Source of the DNA: Oscillospiraceae bacterium
Lineage (GTDB): Bacteria; Bacillota; Clostridia; Oscillospirales; Ruminococcaceae
Direction of reading: 5' to 3'
Length of the DNA stretch: 8,666 bases
Assembly: GCA_016302225.1 (NCBI GenBank)
Contig: JAEDOB010000080.1
Coordinates: 1 to 8,666, forward strand
The notes under the pieces were generated by a model, which ran no database searches, was not told where the DNA came from, and was given only the letters and a program-made list of their open reading frames with translations. The position numbers and the translations under genes were made by a program. This document shows, piece by piece, positions 1 to 4,825 of the stretch (positions within the stretch are counted from its first letter, which is position 1; each line of letters starts with the position of its first letter).

Positions 1-11
1 CATTTACTCAT

Positions 12-49
12 AATCCGAACACATTTGTGAACAACAATGTGTTCGGATT
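12..49 (+). terminator. Terminator-like perfect hairpin at left edge
   Basis: A perfect 14-bp inverted repeat (AATCCGAACACATT at 12-25 against its complement at 36-49) encloses a 10-base loop. On the plus strand it is followed by a T-rich stretch (TTTGTTGTTT), as in an intrinsic terminator. It would end a rightward transcript from a gene left of the window, none of which is visible. The minus strand lacks a comparable T-run, so plus-strand termination is the better reading. Confidence 0.6.
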
Positions 50-82
50 TGTTGTTTACTTATATTAATAATCGACAATAAA

Positions 83-136
83 GTAGACAAAAAATCAGCG
101 TGAAAAGCATGCGCTTTTGCTCCGATTTTTGTCTAC
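83..136. repeat. Long imperfect hairpin with nested inner stem
   Basis: GTAGACAAAAA at 83-93 pairs perfectly with TTTTTGTCTAC at 126-136. The arms continue inwards with a single-base bulge (A94), then TC/GA and GC/GC pairs separated by unpaired bases. They end in an apical stem AAAAGC (103-108) / GCTTTT (113-118) over a four-base loop. The whole element is about 54 nt. The A-tract and T-tract flanks could make it a bidirectional terminator, but the nested, asymmetric layout also resembles dispersed palindromic repeats. No function is assigned. Confidence 0.5.
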
Positions 137-140
137 ACTT

Positions 141-374
141 TAATAGGTGATCAGTATTAGCAATATAGCATAACGAATCAAAAACGGAACAACTATAAAA
201 GTTGATCCGCTTTACATTTTTATGCTTTGGCTTGTGGTGTTTATTATGGTTATTTAGTATGCCCGTAATCACAGGATATATTGTGACAGGAGATGCTCAG
301 AGGATATTTGAGATGATTTGACTGAATATGTGACCGGAGATATACAGTCAGAAATGTTAATAAGAAGGGGAGAT
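141..374. other. Non-coding stretch downstream of the araC-type gene
   Basis: Together with the two hairpins to its left, this makes the first 374 bases gene-free. No reading frame here has a ribosome binding site and a plausible protein. An imperfect inverted repeat at 320-349 (GACTG-A-ATAT / ATAT-A-CAGTC, 10-base loop) lies just past the regulator's stop codon and could be a weak processing or termination structure, but it has no T-run. The open frame on the plus strand ending at the TAG at 378-380 overlaps the stop of the convergent regulator gene and looks like chance or a very old remnant. Confidence 0.4.
282..347 (+). repeat. Imperfect 19-bp direct repeat pair
   Basis: TGTGACAGGAGATGCTCAG at 282-300 and TGTGACCGGAGATATACAG at 329-347 match at 15 of 19 positions, offset by 47 bp. 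Read on the plus strand, the copies would encode VTGDAQ and VTGDIQ in two different frames. They may be a small duplication, the tail of a decayed gene, or coincidence. The second copy overlaps the inverted repeat at 320-349. Confidence 0.3.
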
Positions 375-1211
375 TTATAGTTTTATAAATTTTTGGCTCT
401 TTCTGTATTCAACTGGTGAGATCCCTTCGTAACGCTTAAACACGGTACTAAAATATCCTGCATCGGAAAATCCTGTTCGAGTCCCTATATCTGAAATTGG
501 CATGTCCGTTTCTGACAGCAGGCATTTTGCTTCTTTAAGTCTGCGGCGTATTACATATTCATTTGGCCGCATATGCATTGTTTGCTTGAAAATACGACAA
601 AGATGCTGCGGCGATACTCCTGCTTTTTCGGCAAGTATAGTTATTGGAAAATCCTCTTGAAAATTCTCATCAATGTAATTTATTACCGGAGTCAAGATAT
701 TGCTTTTGTCGTTTCCGCCGGAGAGGTTTTTATCAAATGCCATTCTATGAAATTCTATTACGTACTGATAGATCAGTCCGGAACATATATAATCAGCATA
801 TACTTTATCATATTTTTGAGCAGTAAACATTTTATTAAATGTTTTTTGTAAACTGCTGCTGTCGGTAAATTGTACAGCAATAGGTTTAGTCATTTTTAAT
901 TCGTTGAGTATCTGAACGCAGGCATATCCGTCAAAAGCTAACCATTGGACATTCCAATTTCCGTTAGTAGGATAGTATTCATGAGGAAATCCTGCGGGAA
1001 GAAAAAAGTAATATCCTTCAGACATATTAATACTTACATTGTTATATTTTAAACAGCCTGTACCATTTGCGCTATATAGAATTTGATGCCAATAATAACC
1101 TTCCGAGCGTTTTATGTGATATTGAAATTCACTGCCGCCTATTCCTGTCAGATATATCGGCAGGTTTTTCACCTGTGCCCCATAGGGGTATATATTTTGA
1201 TTAATTACCAT
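375..1211 (-). CDS. AraC/XylS-family transcriptional regulator
   Basis: This is a probable sugar-responsive activator of 278 residues. The N-terminal part (about residues 20-115) looks like the AraC cupin-type ligand-binding domain. It includes a histidine-containing strand (YYWHQILYS) and the segment FFLPAGFPHEYYP, typical of this family. The C-terminal part (about 172-272) is the two-helix-turn-helix DNA-binding domain: first helix-turn-helix at about 190-212 (ILAEKAGVSPQHLCRIFK), second at about 239-263 (ISDIGTRTGFSDAGYFSTVF), ending in the family signature GISPVEYR. The ATG at 1211 is chosen because AAAGG lies 9 nt upstream and it gives a normal family length. A TTG at 1295 would add 28 residues, but they run through a hairpin and lack a well-spaced ribosome binding site. 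The gene is downstream of, and codirectional with, the binding-protein gene, with 123 bp between them. It probably regulates the two divergent mannan promoters. Its own promoter is unclear; TATTAT on the minus strand (1302-1307) is a possible -10 without a good -35. Confidence 0.93.
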   Translation of the reverse strand: MVINQNIYPYGAQVKNLPIYLTGIGGSEFQYHIKRSEGYYWHQILYSANGTGCLKYNNVSINMSEGYYFFLPAGFPHEYYPTNGNWNVQWLAFDGYACVQILNELKMTKPIAVQFTDSSSLQKTFNKMFTAQKYDKVYADYICSGLIYQYVIEFHRMAFDKNLSGGNDKSNILTPVINYIDENFQEDFPITILAEKAGVSPQHLCRIFKQTMHMRPNEYVIRRRLKEAKCLLSETDMPISDIGTRTGFSDAGYFSTVFKRYEGISPVEYRKSQKFIKL

Positions 1212-1220
1212 ATATTTATG

Positions 1221-1225
1221 CCTTT
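1221..1225 (-). promoter_or_regulatory. Ribosome binding site of the araC-type gene
   Basis: AAAGG on the minus strand, 9 nt before the ATG at 1211. It supports that start over the upstream TTG at 1295, whose nearest AGGAG (1312-1316) is too far away. Confidence 0.6.
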
Positions 1226-1226
1226 C

Positions 1227-1280
1227 GCCGTATATGACAAAAGCTTCCCCGAAAAAACAGGGAAGTTTTTGCCGTATATG
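1227..1280. repeat. Pair of perfect 10-bp direct repeats flanking a hairpin
   Basis: GCCGTATATG occurs at 1227-1236 and again at 1271-1280, 44 bp apart, with one copy on each side of the hairpin at 1239-1270. A small palindrome, TTGATTGAAAATCAA, follows at 1281-1295. The positions suit a leader or operator of the regulator gene, but a regulatory role is inferred from placement only. Confidence 0.45.
1239..1270 (-). terminator. Terminator or attenuator-like hairpin in the intergenic leader
   Basis: An 11-bp stem (AAAAGCTTCCC at 1239-1249 with GGGAAGTTTTT at 1260-1270, one G-T wobble) encloses a 10-base loop and has A/T tracts on both sides, as in a bidirectional intrinsic terminator. It lies between the binding-protein stop (1335) and the regulator start (1211). 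It would therefore limit read-through from the binding-protein gene into the regulator gene, or act as an attenuator if transcription starts just upstream. The terminal T-run is short (TTTT), so efficiency is uncertain. Confidence 0.55.
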
Positions 1281-1334
1281 TTGATTGAAAATCAATGAAG
1301 AATAATATTTTTTCTCCTGATACTCAAAAAGTTT

Positions 1335-2768
1335 TTAATTGATTTTTTTCAATTCTGCATTTGCTTCTTCGATCAATATCTCAGCAACCTCACGAGATTC
1401 TTCTTTGCCTTGAGCATACGATGCTCCTCCGAAAGGATTGTACATTACATTATCTGTAACAGCAGAAACAAAATCATCGGAAATACCATAGGACAAATCA
1501 TAAAAAGGATATTCTTTGGCAGAAGATATACATTCATAATACTGTTCCAACAGCTCGTCTGTCCAGCCATAGTCTTTTTTACGTTTTTCATCGCTTATGG
1601 ATTTTGAAGCCTCATCCATTGAAGCAGCAATGCAGCATTCGGCATATCTTGCAACACCGTCAGGATTCGATGTTCCCTTGCAAAGCATAAAGCCATCGGG
1701 AATTATGGAATATGCAGGATCATAATCAGGACAGCACGGAACAGGTACCATTGCTGCATCATTCGGATCAAGCTTTGTTGACCATACCGATGGATCTGAT
1801 TCAAGCGTCCATGCACCGCAAAAATAGAAAAGCTCTCCGCCTTCACCCATTTTTTGAGGCTGTTCTGACCAATCAAACATTGACTTATCGAGGAATAATC
1901 CGTTGTTATACAATTCTTCAGCAAAATTCATAGCCTTTTCAAGGGCAGGGTCATCAATTGTAAGCTCAAGTAATCCATCGTTCAATCTGACAACCGAACA
2001 GCCTGACGAAGTTCCCAATGCCTTTTGATAATAATACCCGTCAAGTCCATATCTTCCGTCATCTTCATCTACGAAATTGGTCAGCATATCTTTGAAAGTA
2101 TCCCAATTCCAATTACCGCTCTGATACAGTTCCCACGGATCATCGAATCCGTTTTCACTAATAGTTTTTTTGCTGTAAATTACCACTGCTTCGGGAGATA
2201 CGCCTGTACAAAACTCATAGTGATTTCCCTTAAAATTGAGCATATCCATATATTTTGCAGTATTCTGCCATATTTCGCTTTCCGTATCAATATAGTCATC
2301 GATGGGAACAAACATGCCCGATATAATTCCCTTTGGGATAGCTGCGGTTTCAAAAGGGAAAAAGTCGATTCCCTCACCGCCTAAAACATATGTAGAAAGA
2401 TCAGTCCAGCGACTCTGCCATGTTGTAGGATAATATTTTATCTCTCCGCCGTATTTAGCTTCAAACATTTCAAGCGCAACAGACTTAGAGCCTCCTCGTG
2501 TGTCCGGATTAAGATCATAATGTGCCAACCACTTTATTGTCTTATTTTCCAGTTCGCAATCGGCAAGAAGGCTGTCGGCAGCTTCGTTCACTGCCTGCTG
2601 ATCTTCATCGTTAAGCTTTTCTGTGTTGATAGCAACTGTATTTCCTGTTGTACTTGTTATGCTTGAAGTTTCTGAAACCGGATCACCTTCGGAGCCGCAG
2701 CCTGCAAGTGCCGCTGAAAATAAGACAGCAGATACCAATGCAATTTTTTTTGAAATTTGCTGTGTCAT
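1335..2768 (-). CDS. Extracellular sugar-binding lipoprotein of an ABC importer (family 1)
   Basis: This 477-residue protein is probably anchored to the outer face of the membrane and hands oligosaccharides to an ABC permease. The N-terminus has a basic and hydrophobic signal ending in the lipobox LAGC (residues 21-24, lipidated Cys24), then a Ser/Thr/Asp-rich linker to about residue 65. The body has features usual in family-1 sugar-binding proteins: an early strand IKWLAHYDLNPD, the helix start SVALEMFEAKYGG, the segment GNWNWDTFKDML (about 218-229) and a late SIIPDGFMLCKG segment. Manno-oligosaccharides are the inferred ligand, from context only. The ATG at 2768 is chosen because GAGGTG precedes it and the signal peptide begins there; the ATG at 2828 has no ribosome binding site and adds 20 atypical residues. 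No permease or ATPase gene is adjacent. Besides Cys24 there are ten cysteines, including two adjacent pairs (345-346, 378-379), which is many for an exported protein. Confidence 0.9.
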   Translation of the reverse strand: MTQQISKKIALVSAVLFSAALAGCGSEGDPVSETSSITSTTGNTVAINTEKLNDEDQQAVNEAADSLLADCELENKTIKWLAHYDLNPDTRGGSKSVALEMFEAKYGGEIKYYPTTWQSRWTDLSTYVLGGEGIDFFPFETAAIPKGIISGMFVPIDDYIDTESEIWQNTAKYMDMLNFKGNHYEFCTGVSPEAVVIYSKKTISENGFDDPWELYQSGNWNWDTFKDMLTNFVDEDDGRYGLDGYYYQKALGTSSGCSVVRLNDGLLELTIDDPALEKAMNFAEELYNNGLFLDKSMFDWSEQPQKMGEGGELFYFCGAWTLESDPSVWSTKLDPNDAAMVPVPCCPDYDPAYSIIPDGFMLCKGTSNPDGVARYAECCIAASMDEASKSISDEKRKKDYGWTDELLEQYYECISSAKEYPFYDLSYGISDDFVSAVTDNVMYNPFGGASYAQGKEESREVAEILIEEANAELKKIN

Positions 2769-2778
2769 AAAAACATCA

Positions 2779-2784
2779 CACCTC
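2779..2784 (-). promoter_or_regulatory. Ribosome binding site that fixes the binding-protein start
   Basis: GAGGTG on the minus strand lies 10 nt before the ATG at 2768. No comparable site precedes the upstream in-frame ATG at 2828, so the shorter protein, which has a clean lipoprotein signal at its N-terminus, is preferred. Confidence 0.65.
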
Positions 2785-2862
2785 ATAATCAGATTTTTTT
2801 TACTCTTGTTTCCGTTTAGCTGCAGCATAGATTGATCTGTTGTTCAGCAATCTTTTATAAAA

Positions 2863-2891
2863 AGTATACGGCAAAATCACCGATAAGTCAA
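2863..2891 (-). promoter_or_regulatory. Promoter of the binding-protein gene
   Basis: On the minus strand TTGACT (2886-2891) and TATACT (2863-2868) are separated by exactly 17 bp, a near-consensus housekeeping promoter. The predicted start point is near 2856, giving a leader of nearly 90 nt before the ATG at 2768. A matching activator-like element lies 6 bp upstream of the -35. Confidence 0.8.
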
Positions 2892-2897
2892 GACGAA

Positions 2898-2926
2898 ATT
2901 TTGAACATAATTATATTTTTTTAACA
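2898..2926 (-). promoter_or_regulatory. Paired operator half-sites upstream of the binding-protein promoter
   Basis: On the minus strand TGTTCAAAAT (2898-2907) ends 6 bp before the -35 box. A second copy, TGTTAAAAAA (2917-2926, 8 of 10 matches), lies exactly 19 bp further upstream in the same orientation. The mirror-image promoter of the mannanase has the same arrangement. Direct half-sites next to the -35 are typical of AraC-family activators; assignment to the regulator at 375-1211 is inferred. Confidence 0.6.
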
Positions 2927-2993
2927 TGGCATAATATAGATGATCTTAGAGAATACGCAAATAAGTTATATTTACATTTTAAAAAATTAGCAA

Positions 2994-3022
2994 TCTTCAA
3001 ATTTCTAAACAGTGTTCAAAAT
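2994..3022 (+). promoter_or_regulatory. Paired operator half-sites upstream of the mannanase promoter
   Basis: TGTTCAAAAT (3013-3022) ends 6 bp before the -35 box. TCTTCAAATT (2994-3003, 8 of 10 matches) lies exactly 19 bp upstream in the same orientation. The proximal copy is a perfect inverted match to 2898-2907. The identical sequence, spacing and orientation relative to two different promoters is the evidence that these sites are functional. Binding by the local AraC-type protein is inferred. Confidence 0.6.
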
Positions 3023-3028
3023 CTATAA

Positions 3029-3057
3029 TTGACATTTGATTTCAGTAATGATATTAT
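3029..3057 (+). promoter_or_regulatory. Promoter of the mannanase gene
   Basis: A perfect TTGACA -35 (3029-3034) is followed after 17 bp by TATTAT (3052-3057), five of six matches to the -10 consensus. The start point should be near 3064, giving a short leader of about 25 nt. It diverges from the binding-protein promoter, with about 137 bp between the two -35 boxes. Confidence 0.82.
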
Positions 3058-3078
3058 GAGATAAACTCCGGGAGAAAG

Positions 3079-3083
3079 AAGGA
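3079..3083 (+). promoter_or_regulatory. Ribosome binding site of the mannanase gene
   Basis: AAGGA lies 5 nt before the ATG at 3089. A second purine-rich block, GGGAG (3070-3074), is 14 nt away and less likely to be the one used. The site agrees with a start directly at the lipoprotein signal. Confidence 0.55.
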
Positions 3084-3088
3084 ACTGT

Positions 3089-4708
3089 ATGAAAATAAAT
3101 ATAAAAAAAATCACCGGTTTATTGTTTGGATTATCTATGCTTTCATTTTCAGCATGTGAATTATCTGCCGTTCAAAAGCAAGGATCTGATAATATGACTT
3201 CCGAATCGAAAACTGATAAAATAAATGCTGTTTTTGGAGAGATACGAACCGAATTTCCCGATGCACCTGATCTCAGTGACTATCCTTTAACACTCAGTAA
3301 TGTTCCCGACGATTTTTACAGTGTATATGAAGCAGAAAATGCGCATCTTGAGGGCAAGTGTACTGTACAGCAATCTTCTTCGGATTTCTCAAATAATGCA
3401 TATGTATCGGGATTTGAGGGAGAAGGAGATAAGATAACTTTTGATGTTGACATAGAGTTTTCGGGCTTTTATGACCTTAACTTTGTATGCCGTTCTTCTG
3501 ACAGCGGAAGGGAAAATTATGTATATATTGATGATGAACATGTCGGAGATGTGGTATGCAATTCCGATGGAAAAGTTGTTGATTCTTTTTTATACAATAT
3601 TTATCTTGATAAGGGAAAGCATAGCATATCATTGCTTCCCTGCTGGGGATATACTGAATATGACTGCCTTAAGCTGACTGCCTGCAGTATGATAACAGAT
3701 AAAACTTATAAGATCACGCAGGAGCTTTCAAATCCTGATGCAGATGAACATACAAAAGGGTTGTATCAATTTTTATGTGATATTTACGGAAAATACAGTC
3801 TGTCGGGACAGTTTGCCGATAAAGGAAGAATGTCCTCAGAGCTTAAGCAGATTGAAAAAGCAACAGGAAAAGAATTTGCTGTGCTTGGACTTGATATGAT
3901 GGACTATGGAAGTACCAATAAAGCAAACGGTGTGCAGGGCAGAACAGTTGAATATGCCTATGATTGGTATAATAACGCCGGCGGTATTGTACAATTCTGC
4001 TGGCATTGGACTTCTCCGGGTGAGTACGCCATAAATGATTCAGAGCACCCCTGGTATAGTTCGTTCTATGCCGACGGTTCAAAAATAAATCTGGATAAAA
4101 TAATGAGCGGAGAAGATGAACGTGGATATGAGCTTCTTATGGCAGATATTGATAATATTTCACAAGAGCTTAAACGACTTTGTGATTCCGGTGTTCCGAT
4201 AATATGGCGTCCGCTTCATGAAGTCGGAGGTGGATGGTTCTGGTGGGGAAATTGTAAACCTGAAAGCTATAAAAAGCTTTGGATCACGATGTATGATAAA
4301 ATGACCAAGGAACACAACCTTACAAATCTGATCTGGATGTGGAATGGTCTTGATCCCGAATGGTATCCCGGTGATGAATATGTAGATATTATTTCATGTG
4401 ATATATATCAGGGCAATCATGTATATACAAGCTTTAGCGGAACATTTGCCAAAGCCGCAGCGTGCAGTACCTCAGGAAAGCTGATCGCACTTTCCGAAAA
4501 TGGCTGTGTAATGGATCCGGATCTGGTTATGAGAGATAATGCACGCTGGCTGTTCTGGGGCACATGGGCTGATCCTTACACTCTGTACAAAGGTGCAGTT
4601 CTTAATGAAGAATATACTGAAAAGGATATGCTGATAAAAGCATATAATCACGAAAGAGTTCTTACTTTAGATGAACTTCCGGATTTAAAATCGTATTATT
4701 CCGAATAA
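3089..4708 (+). CDS. Lipoprotein CBM35-GH26 endo-beta-1,4-mannanase
   Basis: This 539-residue secreted enzyme is predicted to hydrolyse beta-1,4-mannan or galactomannan at the cell surface. Residues 1-23 form a signal peptide ending in FSAC; Cys23 would be lipidated, although Phe at -3 is less usual than Leu. A polar linker runs to about residue 75. Residues about 76-198 match a CBM35 carbohydrate-binding module (opening VYEAENA, then NNAYVSGFEGEGDKI). Residues about 210-535 are a GH26 catalytic barrel: WHW at 305-307, WRPLHE with acid/base Glu378, WFWWG at 383-387, WMWNG at 416-420, and the probable nucleophile Glu470 in ALSENG. Both catalytic acids are present, so the enzyme should be active. 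It has no dockerin, so it is membrane-anchored rather than cellulosomal. It diverges from the binding-protein gene and lies 117 bp before the alpha-galactosidase gene. Base composition is AT-richer than that of the alpha-galactosidase. Other GH26 activities, such as xylanase or glucanase, are possible but less likely here. Confidence 0.93.
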   Translation: MKINIKKITGLLFGLSMLSFSACELSAVQKQGSDNMTSESKTDKINAVFGEIRTEFPDAPDLSDYPLTLSNVPDDFYSVYEAENAHLEGKCTVQQSSSDFSNNAYVSGFEGEGDKITFDVDIEFSGFYDLNFVCRSSDSGRENYVYIDDEHVGDVVCNSDGKVVDSFLYNIYLDKGKHSISLLPCWGYTEYDCLKLTACSMITDKTYKITQELSNPDADEHTKGLYQFLCDIYGKYSLSGQFADKGRMSSELKQIEKATGKEFAVLGLDMMDYGSTNKANGVQGRTVEYAYDWYNNAGGIVQFCWHWTSPGEYAINDSEHPWYSSFYADGSKINLDKIMSGEDERGYELLMADIDNISQELKRLCDSGVPIIWRPLHEVGGGWFWWGNCKPESYKKLWITMYDKMTKEHNLTNLIWMWNGLDPEWYPGDEYVDIISCDIYQGNHVYTSFSGTFAKAAACSTSGKLIALSENGCVMDPDLVMRDNARWLFWGTWADPYTLYKGAVLNEEYTEKDMLIKAYNHERVLTLDELPDLKSYYSE

Positions 4709-4825
4709 GCGATTCAAAAAAACATGATCAATTTTTCAATCAGTATTCAACTATTGCTTCTTATTTGTGTAACAGAAGATGACAGCAGTTTATAGAGATC
4801 ATCACTATTTTAAGGGGAGAGAGAA
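4709..4825 (+). other. Spacer between mannanase and alpha-galactosidase genes
   Basis: No GC-rich terminator hairpin and no good -35/-10 pair are visible. The best promoter candidate, TTGTGT (4765-4770) with TTTATA (4789-4794), is poor. An AT-rich imperfect stem (4711-4720 with 4732-4741) could slow transcription. Read-through from the mannanase promoter is therefore plausible, with translation restarting at the strong ribosome binding site at 4814-4819. Confidence 0.4.
4814..4819 (+). promoter_or_regulatory. Strong ribosome binding site of the alpha-galactosidase gene
   Basis: GGGGAG lies 6 nt before the ATG at 4826, inside a purine-only run. It fixes the start and predicts efficient translation. 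Confidence 0.7.

Noticed and set aside
60..272. A 70-codon minus-strand open frame
   Set aside because: It reads straight through the long hairpin at 83-136, has low-complexity His/Lys-rich and hydrophobic ends, and lacks a ribosome binding site.
1212..1295. Extension of the regulator to a TTG start at 1295
   Set aside because: The added 28 residues are encoded by the intergenic hairpin and repeats, and the nearest AGGAG is about 18 nt from the TTG; the ATG at 1211 has a well-spaced AAAGG.
2769..2828. Extension of the binding protein to the ATG at 2828
   Set aside because: There is no ribosome binding site before it, and it would place 20 polar residues ahead of a clear lipoprotein signal peptide.
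1267..2876. A shared 12-mer, TTTTGCCGTATA, at 1267-1278 (plus strand) and 2865-2876 (minus strand)
   Set aside because: A few 12-base matches are expected by chance in a window this long, and the two copies have no common position relative to a promoter.
4713..4750. Three TTCAA motifs spaced 22 and 11 bp upstream of the alpha-galactosidase gene
   Set aside because: They match only the core of the operator element, lack the 19-bp period and have no good promoter beside them; this is likely chance in AT-rich DNA.
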